Assembly (NCBI RefSeq): GCF_024763615.1
Contig: NC_077223.1
Location: 5,890,001-5,954,000 of the forward strand
Direction of reading: 5' to 3'
Source: Phlebotomus papatasi
Lineage: Eukaryota; Arthropoda; Insecta; Diptera; Psychodidae
Length of the DNA: 64,000 bases
This document shows, one piece after another, positions 24,509-35,618 of this stretch (within the stretch, counting starts at the first letter, position 1; every line of letters starts with the position of its first letter). The translations under genes and the position numbers were made by a program. The notes below the pieces were generated by a model. It was not told the DNA's origin and searched no databases. It saw only the letters and a list, made by a program, of their open reading frames with translations.

Positions 24509-26187
24509 TTATGAACTTTTTTGCACTTTCACATCCTGGACTTCCTGTCCATTCGTTGGTTCATCTTCCCGAGGCCTCTTGGTCTTTTTGTTCTGATTCC
24601 TGACACTCTTTGTCATTGCCGTGCCGCTGATCATGAGCGTTGCTCGAGTTCCTGGTCCCCAGTGAGCCGTTGGGTTTTCGGGGAAGCGCGAAAGGCAGTT
24701 CCGTCGACTCTCAGGATTGGCATCGGGATGGATGTCATCGAAATTGTACGAATTCTGGGATTTCTGCTCCAAAATGGCTTTCAGCGGTGTTCCGTCTACA
24801 AATCTCTCTGGATTTACGGGATTCTTCTCTGCCCAGCATCTCAGAATATCCCACATGATGCGATTGGGAGCATCAGTTTTCAGGGAATTCTTGTGGGCAT
24901 GTGAATAGGATACCCGGAAACCGGCATGAAGCAGAGCAGAGCGAAATTTTAACACCGGCATCGTGACTACTTTGATAGTTGAGCAGAGTTTGTCTACGCA
25001 GTAGTACAGAGGAATATCCGGAAGTTCTTCCCGGATGACTGTGAGTTGGCCCAGAAGTCTCTTGCTGGTGCCTAAATTGCTGTTCTGAACAGCTTCCAGG
25101 AGACTGTCCACGAAGGTGACATCGTGAATGGGATCTGACCAAATAGGACCACCCATGTGATGCCGGAAGCCACAGTGGATGCAGGAAGAGTCCACAAAGG
25201 GTCCAGTTGGGATGGCATATTTCACCTGATCTGGATTTTTCTCCGTGGGATTCGGTTTTAACATCCCAAGAGGCTGCAATGTGAGAGAATCACAGCCGGT
25301 ACATTGGAATACCAGGGATTGCTTGCTGCTGCTCTTTTTGCATTTTACTGGACTTGTGAATACCCGGACAAATACCCGGATGTAAAAGTCTGCAGATATG
25401 CTCAAGAGGGGCTGAATAAAACGTCCATATTGCGTTGCATGGCTCTCAAGGCTCCGCAGGAGGATCCTGATGGCCATCTCATGGCAAGCTTTTGATTTCA
25501 AGGATATCGAGCCGTATTTCACGAAGCAAGATTCCGGAGAATTGCCTGCCAGCACAGCCATGTCCGTTGCTGTCACTAGCAGCAAACCCCCATCCACAAT
25601 ACTCTGCACAGCCGCATCTAGGAAGCGTGTTGGACATCCATAAGGATCCAGGTCTATCACGGAGAATCTCTTTTCTGGCCTCATGCTCGTGTACATTAGC
25701 ATCAGGGCATCCGCTTCATTGGGCACGACAAGATTCTCCACTCCATTTCTCTCCACATTCTTCCTGATATCCTGCACGGCCTTCCGTGAGAGATCATTCG
25801 CCAGAATTTCCCGAATTCCTGGAACTTCTTTTGCATACCGAATACTTCTCAAGCCCGTTGCAGCGAGAGCTTCGAGGATTCGCAATCCTTCTTCGCATTT
25901 CACACCAGGTTGATCTAGAAATTCTTTCTGGGACTGATTTTTAGATTCCTGCTCCTGCCAGAAGAGCCTGGAAAAGCTGGAGAGCACCAGAATACTCACT
26001 GAAAATCAAAACAAAGCCACGCGGATTAGACTTTAACGGCCATTTAACGTACATTTTTGAGGAAATACTCACAATCTCTGTTGAATTCCTGGACTGGATT
26101 GTAAAATACATGACCGTCACTCTCTATCAATGCTGATCCTTCCCGTATCACTGCCTTTTCCTGGGATTTTCCACTTTCAATTTCCAT
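24509..26187 (-). CDS. Trmt1: tRNA (guanine-26,N2)-dimethyltransferase (TRMT1)
   Basis: Two minus-strand exons, 26187-26073 and 25998-24509, give 534 residues. Exon 1 ends in the family block VFYNPVQEFNRD, which continues across the splice as LSILVL. The SAM-binding loop LEALAATGLRS is at about 80-90, ND at 106-107 and the catalytic-site motif DLDPYG at about 154-159. Two CxxC pairs (FQCTGCD and SSCIHCGFRHHMGGPIW, cysteines about 271, 274, 311, 314) form the zinc-binding insert. The C-terminus is Lys/Arg-rich (NKKTKRPRE) and could be a nuclear signal. Known: the enzyme places m2,2G at position 26 of nuclear and mitochondrial tRNAs. It is shorter than the human protein, whose extra zinc-finger tail is absent. 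An AATAAA on the minus strand (24505-24500) starts only three bases after the TAA, so the 3'UTR is very short. It is head-to-head with LRRC56. Confidence 0.96.
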
Positions 26188-26606
26188 TTTTTGTTATACC
26201 ACCTTGAAGAAAGTACAAAATATTCAAACATTATCCAACATTTCCCCTATTTCCCCTCCTTTTCTCTATCCAAGTGATACGTTCAATTTTTATTCTGCGC
26301 TTGCTTTGCAGATGGCGCTTTATCCAACACTTAAATTTAAATTATAGCGGATACCGAGTCGGATACTGAAAAATATAAATATTCCATTGAATTTTGTTTT
26401 TATTTTTTTCTAAAAACTTATAAATTAAAAAACGAAACATTGTGAGATTATCCTAAATCCTAAAAAAGAGTTAAAAAAAAAGTGAAACTCGCAATTTGTC
26501 TTCTGCACATCCCAAATGGACAGTTGCCAAGGAGATGAGAGTCAACAGCGTTTTGTAAGAGTTTACTGAAAATTAATAAATTGGAACTAATCAAAAAGTG
26601 TTAAGG
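26188..26606. promoter_or_regulatory. Shared divergent promoter region, TRMT1 / LRRC56
   Basis: 419 bp separate the two start codons on opposite strands, with no mobile element between them. It must hold both 5'UTRs and both promoters, so a bidirectional promoter is likely. There is no clear TATA box. Confidence 0.55.
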
Positions 26607-29600
26607 ATGCCACATCAAGAATTACCATCAGATGAGTGCCTTTCATCATCGGACACCAGTGATTCTCATTTTTCCCTGGAGAGTCGCAGTTCAAGTGCCG
26701 GAAGTCACAATCATCTGCAAATTATCAATGAATATGCTAACTTCTTGCCCGAGGAACCACTCTACGAACCCATCGTTTTGCCCACTGAACCCTCCCTGGA
26801 GGAGCTGCTGCATCAAGTAACAGGAGCCCAACGCCTTGATACTGTTCAGGAGCTTAAGCTACGTGTAATATCCCACCTGACGAGTCTTCAGCGAATCCAT
26901 GCTTTTGTTCCTTGTCTGGTGAGCCTAAATCTCGATGGGAGTATTATTCATTCGCTGAGGGATTTGGGATGCCATCTCAATCTAAGGTAATAACACTCCA
27001 TGAATGGGTGTTTGAACTAACTCGGCTAACGCAAGTAATTATTAAGGACTTATTAGGCGATCTGCAGGAGATTGGCAACCTGACAACCTGACAAATGACT
27101 ACGGTCTCACAAGGATGATTGGGGTCCTTTTAGAGAACCGCAGATTCTTTGTTGAGTTCCGTGGCCAGAAAAGCAGATGGAGACTGCAAAAAAATGGCCT
27201 ACCTCAAGGTAGTGTGTTGGCTCCAACGTTGTTTAACATTTATACAAATGACCAGCCAATGCCGTCTCCATCCAAGGCCTTCCTGTACGCAGATGATTTG
27301 GCTCTAGCTGTCAAAGCAAACACGTTTGATGACCTGGAATCACAGCTCGAAGCCTGCCTTGCAGAATTTTCAAAATTCTACAAGGCGAATCAACTGAAGC
27401 CAAACCCCTCAGAAACATAGGTATGTTGTTTCCATCTGCGTCATAGGTGGGCCAGGACTCGCTTGAATTTAAAATGGGAGGGGAACCTTCTGAAACACAA
27501 TTTCACGCCTAAGTACCTTGGAGTAACTCTCGACAGAACTCTCACATACAAGACCCACTGCAGTAACGTTAAAAACAAGGTGAAAACAAGAAATAACTTA
27601 CTGCGAAAATTTGTTAATGCTCAGTGGGGTGCTCAGCCGAAACTGATGCGTACGTCTGCTCTTGCGCTATCATCTTCTGTAGCAGAGTACGCAGCTGAAG
27701 TATGGGAGAGGTCCGCGCACTCCAAACAAGTTGACGTCGCTCTCAACGATACCACCCGTATAGTCACAGGGTGCCTAAAGGGCACTCCAGTGGACAAACT
27801 CTATCCCTTAGCAGGAATTGCTCCACCACGGGTGAGGAGACAAATCATCTCCAGTAGAGAGATGTCCAAGGTTCTTTCCGAACCAAGGCATTTTCTCCAG
27901 GGTCACAAAAAACCAAGAGCAAGGCTGAAGTCTCGCAATAGCTTTTGCCACTCTGTGAAACTACTTGACAAATCTCCGGAGGAGGCCAGACTTAATCTGT
28001 GGAAGGAAGTCTTTGCACCAGATTTTGTCGAACTAAGGGAAGGCCTTCCTCCTGGTGGTGACCAAGACTGGAAGACATGGAAGTCTCTCAATCGTTTGAG
28101 AAGCGGCGTAGTGCGTTCGAGAGATAACAGGCAGCGATGGGGTTTCTCCAATTGTGACGTCTTTTGTGACTGTGGGGTGATCCAAACCACCCCGTTGCAC
28201 TTGTGTGTTTGTCGTTTGTCCGTTGTCCTCTGCCCCTTGTGGAGCAGAAGATTTGATGTCGGCAAGTCCTCTTGCCATTGACGTGGCCGGTTTCTGGGCA
28301 AGACATACTTAATTTTTTTAAAGCCTCGACACGATTAATAATAATAGTTGCAGGAGACCAGTGTCGAGGAAAGGAAAATACAAATCTTCTCAGATAGTAA
28401 GGCCGCGATTCTTTCCATATTGTATTCTATTGTATTTATTTTTCATTACCATTAATAACTTATAATAACTCATGTTAACCCGTCTTAGCGTTAGTGACCA
28501 ACCTCCAGGGTAAAACGATGGAAAACCCCTTCATAGGTTGTATGGTCAGGTTTACACTTTTACAATATTATTAATTGAGAGTCTGTTCATGAGTGCCTTA
28601 ATGGTAAGAAATGGGCCTAGCCATAATAGCTGTTTGGCCGCTGTGCACAACAAATTGTTGTAATTAAAAGAAAAAAAACAAGAAAAGAAATAAAAACATG
28701 AATTATACAAATAATAAATGACATCAAACAGTGAGCCACAAATAAAAGAAATATATAAAATTTAAAGAATGAATAATACAGAGCATCAGAAAGTGGTTCC
28801 GGATCACGGGCGCAAAGCCGAACCCCAAGCAGTTTAATTAATAATATCTGGTTAGAAAGGAACATGCGGTCTGCTCTTGTTTCCGAAATACCAGGAGCTG
28901 TTAGAATCAACTTCACAGATATGTGAGGTTGGACTACACTGGATACCTGACACAGTTGAATTGGAGGCAATGAGAAAGCAGACCGCCTAGCTGTTGCGGG
29001 AGCTAAGATTGCTTTTATTGGACCTGAACCAGTATCAGAGCTCTCCTCACAAATGAGGAAGTCTATAATAAGAGAAGACACGTTAAAGGCCCATCAAACG
29101 GACTGGACCGCGACAACTAACTGTCGTGTGTCCAGCTCAATGGGCTGCCAACATGTAATGAGACTGAGAAGAGATTATACACCTTGTGTATGATTGCCCA
29201 GTTTGGCTCCGTTCAGTAATAACCTTTCGAAGAGACAAAGTCACTCCAAGCACTCCAAAGCTAAGCCAAACCTATTCGAAAATCTTCCGGAAGCTTAAAG
29301 TGCAAGTTCACGTACGTACGTATCCATTGGAGAAGGCCCACAATAAGATGGCAAAGTCCATTAGGACTATGAAGTAGCGGTCTTCTTAATCGGATTCCAA
29401 ATATATATAAACCAACGATTGAACGATTGAACGTTCAGTTCAGTTCACCATCACTCAACTATCTATTGCTATTCATTTCCACTCGGATGCCACAGTCCCT
29501 AGTGGTAAAAAACCGAGAAGGAGTCTTAGTTCTCGACGTAGCAGTCCTCCACGAGAATGGAGACGGACTTGCTAAGAGAGAGGAAGACAAAGTGACAAAG

Positions 29601-31081
29601 TACACACCTCTGCTATCCACCGTCCGCGAGGCATACGGAGCAGCTTCCGTGGTGGTACTGCCCATCGTAGTGGGCACCAGGAGAGCAATCCGCCTGGAAC
29701 GGTACCTGGATGTACTATATGCACCCGGAAGCTTTCAACCGCGCCGTCTCCATGATCGTCCTCTGTTGCTCCATTGAGTTGCACTATCGATTCATAGAGA
29801 TTCATAGAGAGAGACCTGACCTCGACCCTTTGTAACGTCCTAAGTTATGTATTTGCCGTACCTGTTGGCCAGAAATTTTAACTTAATTTATCTGTGAACT
29901 TGTGATGCGATTTCATCGTGTTGTTCTGTCTTATCAGGCCCAAGGGTTTGGGTTGGGACCTGTGGTTTGAAGTGAATCTCGGCGAACGAGGACTAGCGAA
30001 TAGGAAGCACTGTAATGTAGTGTCAGAAGACTGTGGCCCTCCTGCAAAAAATGGTCCCTACCTCGGTAGAAGAAAGAGGAAAATCCGAAGCACTTGTAAT
30101 TATAGCTTTAAGTACCAGCAGCTTACCCTGTGTTAGCCGGGATTCTACCTTGTGTTACCCGATTTAAGTAAAGCAAGTAATCATCTTACAGGCATCTCAA
30201 TGTCAGTCGCTGTGGCTTGAGGACTCTTGATGGTACAAGCTGCCTTGTGACTCTGGAAGAGTTAATAGCTGATGGGAATTCAATTGAATTTGTAGAGCCA
30301 TGCTACAATCTTCCAATTTTATCAATGCTCAGCTTGAAAGATAACAGAATTGGAAATTTTGAGGCTGTTGCATTCCTGGCCCTCTGTCCCAAACTGCGCA
30401 ATTTGAATCTGACCGGAAATCCCGTGGAAACCTACAACAACTACCGCGAAAGAATTAAAGAGTGCGTTCCACAGTTGCGAACATTGGATGGATCGCAGCT
30501 TCATCCTGATCGCTGTGGCAGTTCCTCATCTTCAGAGTGCTACAGTTCCAGCTTGACTAGCCCAGAAGAGTCATTAGCTGTTGAAAAAGCCGATCCGGAC
30601 ATTGCAGAAGAGGCTCTGGATCAATTTGAACAGTTACCTAGAGTGAGACCTTCCACAGCAGGGACTGCAGGTATAACAAGATAATCTTAGAAAATTTTCA
30701 GTTCAATAAACTGAATTGTTTTTAAATTAAACACCAGAAAATCGTTCAGCGAATTCGGGAATAGTATCTGGAGCTCCAGTCTGTGGTAATATTATTTCCA
30801 TGATCAGACGTCAGAGAAAGAAAGCCGCCTGGGGAGATTCTGAAGGGAGTACTGATTCATCGAGTTCTCGAGAATCACCACAACTCCTTGCAAAATCCTT
30901 TCCAATGCAGCTTCCGCAGAGTTCTGTTGATCTAGAACTGGGAATTTCTGGTACTCCGAGAGAGAGCCAAGATACAAGGGTGGATACAACTGAAACTCTT
31001 TTGGCAGCAGCCAAGAAATGGAGGCAGAACCATCAGAAAACTAAGGCATCGCTGCAGAAAAATATCAGGGAATCTGATTAA
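26607..31081 (+). CDS. Lrrc56: LRRC56-like leucine-rich-repeat protein (dynein arm assembly)
   Basis: Three exons, 26607-26986, 30192-30670 and 30738-31081, join in phase to 400 residues. After a Ser-rich N-terminus comes LEELLHQVTGAQRLDTVQELK, then LRRs at about residues 100-215: LVSLNLDGSIIHSLRDLG, then across the splice HLNVSRCGLRTLDG, LPILSMLSLKDNRIGNF and CPKLRNLNLTGNPV, closed by YRERIKECVPQLRTLDGSQL. The SLRDLG and SRCGL blocks and the capping order match LRRC56/ODA8. The C-terminus has RRQRKKAAWGD and AAAKKWRQNH. Known: LRRC56 helps assemble or transport outer dynein arms of motile cilia, so in a fly expression in sperm or chordotonal neurons is expected (inference). The start is ATG 26607; an upstream GTG is not needed. 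Intron 1 (3.2 kb) is packed with LINE relics. AATAAA at 31087-31092 follows the stop closely. Confidence 0.88.
27058..28350 (+). pseudogene. LINE (I/jockey-type) reverse transcriptase, 5'-truncated copy 2 with (TAA)n tail
   Basis: Frames 27115-27420 and 27463-28281 hold MIGVLLENRRFFVEF, NGLPQGSVLAPTLFNIYTND, the active-site FLYADDLALA, PKYLGVTLDRTLTYK, ALSSSVAEYAAEVW and the late Cys/His motif CDCGVIQTTPLHLCVC. A CCTGACAA duplication near 27085 and a stop at 27418-27420 break the frame. The 3' end is ATTAATAATAATAG, a short TAA tail typical of I-group LINEs. It lies in LRRC56 intron 1 in the sense orientation. Clade assignment beyond non-LTR of the jockey/I superfamily would need a tree. Confidence 0.88.
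28366..29180 (+). pseudogene. Second LINE relic: RNase H domain, interrupted
   Basis: Just after the TAA tail, 28366-28425 reads VEERKIQIFSDSKAAILSI, the RNase H active-site block. After about 450 bp of unrelated AT-rich DNA the domain resumes at about 28885-29180 with CEVGLHWIPD, then in a shifted frame ADRLAVAGAKIAFIGPEP and LKAHQTDWTATT. These are the end blocks of the LINE RNase H (WxPGH, GNExAD, GPEP). Frameshifts and the insert make it dead. Confidence 0.65.
29440..29800 (+). pseudogene. Third LINE relic: R2-like restriction-type endonuclease domain
   Basis: The frame at 29427-29777 contains SLVVKNREGVLVLDVAVLHE, then KREEDKVTKYTPLLSTVR, then ASVVVLPIVVGTRRAI. The order DG..LDV.V.., K..KY..L, and VLPIVVGTRG matches the C-terminal PD-(D/E)XK endonuclease of R2/R4/NeSL-type LINEs. 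These lack the AP endonuclease of the jockey/I group, so this is a different lineage from the two neighbours. Only this domain is recognisable. Confidence 0.6.
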
Positions 31082-31688
31082 AAAGAAATAAACCGAACGA
31101 TTGTGTAGTGGTTTAATCCCATTTATTTTGATAATTAATTAAGAAATAGCCTTGTCCCAAAGTACTCCTTTCCCAAACATTACCCAGAGGCCCAGCCCAA
31201 TACAGGCCCATCGAAATCAGAAATCGAATCAAGTCACAAAAGTTTGTTACAAATCTGATAGATGGCTCATCGGATATCGATACACCAGAAATGCAAGAAC
31301 CGTTAATACTGAACAAACGTCAAATGAAACTTGTACGTCAATGGTCAAAACGTTACCTGAACAAACTTATTTTGACGTTTATTCGATTGCAAACGGGGTC
31401 TTGCACACCCCTGTGATACACTGTAAAGAAAGAATTCAGTAGCACGTGGTTTATCGATATCAGCCGATACCGTTATAATTTAAATTTGACACAATTCAGT
31501 AAAAAATATCCGGCTCGTAAAAATCATTTTGATAAATATTTTCCTTATGATATTTCAGTAAATATAAAACCATAAAAAGGATTATAATTTAATAATTGGT
31601 GTAAACAGACGGGACAGGCAAAACTTACAACAATTGCCGCGAGAGGGCAATTGGGACAGATGAAGACGTATGAAAAACGAGCGACTAA
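31082..31688. other. LRRC56 3' flank, no gene seen
   Basis: Begins with the poly(A) signal of LRRC56 and continues as AT-rich single-copy-looking DNA up to a small MITE. No supported coding region. Confidence 0.6.
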
Positions 31689-31799
31689 TGGCCTCTACAC
31701 ACTAGAGAAATTTATGTCCATATTCAAAAGTTTTTTCTACACAAAACGTAGGGGATTTCCTTCAATATGTACATAAATTTCTTTAGTGTGTAGAGGCCA
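31689..31799. mobile_element. Mini-MITE, 111 bp, TAA target duplication
   Basis: The ends TGGCCTCTACACACTAGAGA and inverse TGGCCTCTACACACTAAAGA, followed by AAATTTATGT in both arms, give inverted repeats of about 33 bp around 45 bp. TAA is present on both sides (31686-31688 and 31800-31802). A 3-bp TAA duplication fits PIF/Harbinger. Confidence 0.88.
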
Positions 31800-31927
31800 T
31801 AACAGACTTGGATTGGACGCCAAAAAGAGTGGAGGTGAATAAGGAGCATAAAAGTCACTGTGAGTGCTTAGTTAAAAAAAAAGTAATGGAATCTGCAAAT
31901 TTGTAAAAATTAAATTAATAAAAGATA

Positions 31928-33230
31928 TTAACCATCATTGGTCAAAAATAAATACCCTAATCCTAGCGCTAAATTATTGCGTGGACTTATAACGCTTATA
32001 ACTATTTCCAACTTAATATTAGTAATTAGCGATTTTAATAATGAACAAATTAACAAAAATGAATCAAATGATTTTCTTCTGCCAATAGCTTTTCAGCACT
32101 TTCTGAGCATGCCCAGAAAAGTGCATAGAGCTCAATGGATCATTGGTGAACGAACTTTTGAATGAGTCAATGTGTTCAAAAGTGGAGCCTTTTCGCGCAT
32201 CAGGGGGCGTCCCACAAGTTGGTTAAAAAAATATATATAAAGCATACGGAAGCAGATAAGCTTACGGTAATTGAGATTCCCTTTAAGACATCTTTGAAAG
32301 TGGGGAAATTGAATTGTGAATTGAGTTTTGGAAATAAAGAATCGTCGATAAAATTGTTCCACATGATTCTTTCCACCAAAATATAATTTCCAAAAGAATT
32401 TTCATGCTTTCTGTTGACCCCTCTACGTCCTGTGATAGTAGTTTTTCGGAAAAGCTATGTTAATTGTGCAAAGTTGTATGAAATGGATAGATAAGTCTAG
32501 ATCAGTTTATTGTAGGTAAGAATATTAAAGTGAGCAAACTTGGATTGCATGAAAATTCGATTTGGAACTAAAGATGAGAGTTATAAAGATAAACCTTGGG
32601 ATATGACACAGCAATCAAAATTCAGAAAAATTGCAATTTATGTCAAAATATATAGTATGTAAATGAACTGAAAGATAGATGATAGTGGAATATAGACCAG
32701 AATCTCCTCGTTAATTGTGCCCCAAAACTTGATCTTATCACTTGTTCGGTAGCCAAGATAATTCAATTTATTGGTTTTGGAACCTTTGGAACACGTTTTT
32801 TGACCACAACGAGCATTTTGTCCATGTGACGAACTACGACAATATCAAAGAATGAATGAATTTTGTAAAAATTTTCTTTTAAACCTTAACATTGTCGAGT
32901 AAAAGCGGTCTCAGTGTTATTGTGGGAAAAATCAGTTTTTCACACTAAATCGACAAAATCTCACAGATGGCATAATCTGAGCAAAAAAAAAAAAAGATGT
33001 TTGGACGAAATGTATAAGTATCTTCTACAATTATGCCGAAGTAATCATCAAAATCGGTTGAGCAAGAGTCGAGATAATTGAGTTGAATATTAAAAGTGTT
33101 TTTTTGACTGTGAAACCCATAGCATTGGCCCTACGAAGTTTAAATGTTCTAGAAAGTTGTTGCGTTTTGCTACAACTTTGCTTTTGATTTGCGCTCTCGT
33201 CAAAATCGGTGAAATGGAATCGTAGATATT
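31928..33230. repeat. 1.3-kb duplicated unit, copy A
   Basis: Nearly collinear with 35615-36904 in direct orientation. Both start TTAACCATCATTGGTCAAAA, share TTATTGCGTGGACTTATAA and AAAATCGGTTGAGCAAGAGT, and end near CAAAATCGGT.AAATGGAAT. The interior has short indels. Conserved frames of about 75 codons exist in both copies but show no domain. Probably a transposon family, identity unknown. Confidence 0.9.
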
Positions 33231-33749
33231 GTGAGATTAAAATAATCGAGGTCTTGGAAATCGGGCACAGCAGCGCGACTGGTGGTGGTGGCCCAACAAA
33301 GATTCTCTTGTTAAGGGTGCGTTTGTACTCACTGGCTGAAGAACAACTCATTGTATACGAGAGCGTTATGCCAAAGAAAGGCATGACGCATGAGTGCTCC
33401 CTGCCCATAGTCTTACGCCCATTGGTAGGCAAGTTCACTGCAGGGCGATAAAGATGCACACCCATCACCTCCCACTCAGAGGACTAACCCTAGGGACAAG
33501 GCACCTTGTGTACCCAATCAGTCTAGTGAGTGATTCAAAATAACGGCAGGGCTTTTAGCCGCGAAACAGACACACGTCACGTCTTACAATATGGCGTTTT
33601 GAATTTCGTGTTTAACGACTTTGACCCCTCATATCTCCGGTTCTATTGTAACTACAGCGAACCCACGCCACTTTTTATAAACTCCATAGCCTAGGCTAGA
33701 ACACTCTAAAATTTGATCAAAATTCCCAATGGCGTTTTTGAGAAAAATA
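33231..33749. other. Unique insert plus dispersed repeat after copy A
   Basis: 33231-33625 is absent from copy B, which passes from the 1.3-kb unit to the next shared block after a short bridge. 33629-33720 (ATATCTCCGGTTCTATTG) is a dispersed repeat shared with 36946-37060 and, inverted, with 11700-11830. The short frames here have no family signature. Confidence 0.6.
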
Positions 33750-34082
33750 CAGTGCCCGCTCTCTAATCCGGATCGGCGTAATCCGGACGAGATATCGACG
33801 GTTACATATAAAATAATTTTGAGGTGTGTATGCATGTCTGTTCATCAATGAAAATGAATTATCTTGTGATGTTTTTGTTTAATAAATGAAGTATAATAGC
33901 ATAGAATTCTTTTATTATGTTTTTTTAATCTTCTTTAAAACTTTTATACTAATTCTACAAAAAAAATCTTGTATTATATGTTCGAGACGTTAAACAAATT
34001 CAAAAAAATCCATCCGGATAACGAAGTGGGCATCTGTCATCTTGTCTGTCATATTGTTTCCCGATCAAAGTGGGGACTACTG
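33750..34082. mobile_element. Tigger-related MITE, CAGTGCCCGCTCTCTAATCC ends, copy 1
   Basis: Flanked by TA at 33748-33749 and 34083-34084. The left end CAGTGCCCGCTCTCTAATCC leads into GGATCGGCGTAATCCGGACG; the right end is an inverted, decayed form. Related copies lie at 37075-37311 and 58479-58806. Similar to the Tigger ends in this window. Confidence 0.82.
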
Positions 34083-34084
34083 TA

Positions 34085-34317
34085 CAGTAGACTCTCGCTC
34101 AATCGGTTCTTTTTCAATCGGGCGAAAAATTTTGTTAACAATTTTCACGTTTAATTATGAAGCTAATTCGCTCAAATTCGCTGTGTTCTTCCTATTCTAT
34201 CGTGATTCTTTGTAATTGAGCGCTTTTTGTGGAATTTATAAAGGCTTTGACGCCCAAATCTATCGATAAACTGGATGACATTTCGCCCCAAATGCTCATT
34301 TGAGAGAGAGTCTACTG
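34085..34317. mobile_element. Tigger-related MITE, CAGTAGACTCTCGCTCAATC ends, copy 1
   Basis: Starts directly after the TA that closes the previous MITE and ends at GAGAGAGAGTCTACTG, with TA at 34318-34319. Copies lie at 50305-50523 (opposite orientation) and 60258-60490. The first 12 bp equal those of the Tigger element at 43723. Confidence 0.9.
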
Positions 34318-34591
34318 TATAATTTTGAATTTTGACGTTATTGCAGTGCCACCTGTAGTGACTTTTTGAATTTTCATCTGCAAATGCATCGAAACGCAAA
34401 AACCCAAAATTTATGTCAAAATGTTAAGTTAGAACCGAAGATAGAGGCCGGTCAATTTTCGAATTTTGACCCCTTATAGCTCGGGTCAGGAGTTATCGAT
34501 CGACTTAAGTATTTTTTTTGTTGATAGGTATAATCTGCGGCTACAACATACTAAAATTTGAGCCAGATGCATAATGAAGTTTTTGAGTTAT
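34318..34591. repeat. Dispersed repeat, TAGCTCGGGTCAGGAGTTAT type
   Basis: 34440-34591 is about the same as 39166-39330 in direct orientation: TCAATTTTCGAA, GACCCCTTA, GTTATCGATCGACTTAA, GATAGGTATAATCTGCGGCT, GAGTTATTTAACT. No coding signal. Confidence 0.7.
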
Positions 34592-35618
34592 TTAACTCTT
34601 TCGTCTCCTTTGGAACTCTGGGTACCCATGGAAACAACAATTTTTTTGGGCTATTTTGAATCGATAAAAATCAGATTCTTGTGGATGATTACAAACTATA
34701 AGGATGTCCAAATCTAGGATATTTTTTTGCAGGATCCCAATTAACTCCTGAGCTAAGATATTTTTGGTCAAAAATCGTGAATTTTCGATTTTCTGCTTCC
34801 TTTCAGATATTGTGACTTTTTTGATATTTCTAGACCAGAATAAGGGAAAACCTCTCGGGGCCAATAAGTATGATAAGTAACAATTACAGATTGCATAAAT
34901 TCGAAAAACAATTTTTTCATAAATTTTCAAAAAACATGTTCAAACTTTATGGGTACTCTCATCCGCAAAAATCTAGAGGTCAAATGTAAGGTTATCCCGC
35001 CAATGCCCACCATTTGCTTTTTGACACCAACCTTGTAAGAAAATTCCGAGCGAGAGCGAAATTTTCGCCAATATGGGCGATAATTTTGACATTTGGCAGC
35101 GAGGGAGATTGCTTTCAGGGAAGTTTTTCCTATTCTTCCAGTTTTTGGTGAATTCTGATTGTCCAGGAAGTGTTTTTTTGGCTCTTGAGAAAGCTTAATG
35201 TGTCTGCAATAACATCCTGTTGAGAGAAATGTGTGTTAAAGTGTTATTCTGTGAAATATTTTGAGGAATCTGTTGGCAAGCAGGAGCTGGGTGCCCTTTT
35301 TAGCACTTCCTGTACATCCCACAAGATACTGGTCAATAATTCTTCTTGTTTTAGTGATCTACATTGTAAAGGTGTCATTTGACATGCAAAAATAATTCAC
35401 AAAATTGATATTATAGGCTTTTGAAAAATTGAAGTTTGTCCAAGTTTGTATCCTTTGCGTTCTTTATGGGACGAGAGTTCCCATGAGTTTTCCAATTTCC
35501 CAGAGGCTGAGAAAATTCTTTCTCTACAAAAGTATCATATTTGACCACTAAGACTTACAATAAAGTGATTTTTACTGAAATTCGTTCGCTGGATATGTTG
35601 TGGTCCGGAAAGAGTTAA
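34592..35618. mobile_element. TTAA-type non-autonomous element, about 1.03 kb
   Basis: Begins TTAACTCTTTCGTCTCC and ends GGTCCGGAAAGAGTTAA; both ends include the TTAA target. The same two ends bound the small copy at 41301-41545, and the left end also matches 46375-46482 and 57719. The left 150 bp (GATTCTTGTGGATGATTACA) is shared with the 41-kb copy. TTAA specificity suggests piggyBac. No transposase is visible. Confidence 0.72.

Noticed and set aside
28033..28306. Minus-strand frames opposite the LINE (132, 81, 72 codons)
   Set aside because: Antisense shadows of the reverse transcriptase frame.
31928..32386. Frames of about 75 codons in both copies of the 1.3-kb duplication as a conserved small gene
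   Set aside because: Conservation is explained by the duplication; indels shift the frames between copies and no domain or splice signal is seen.
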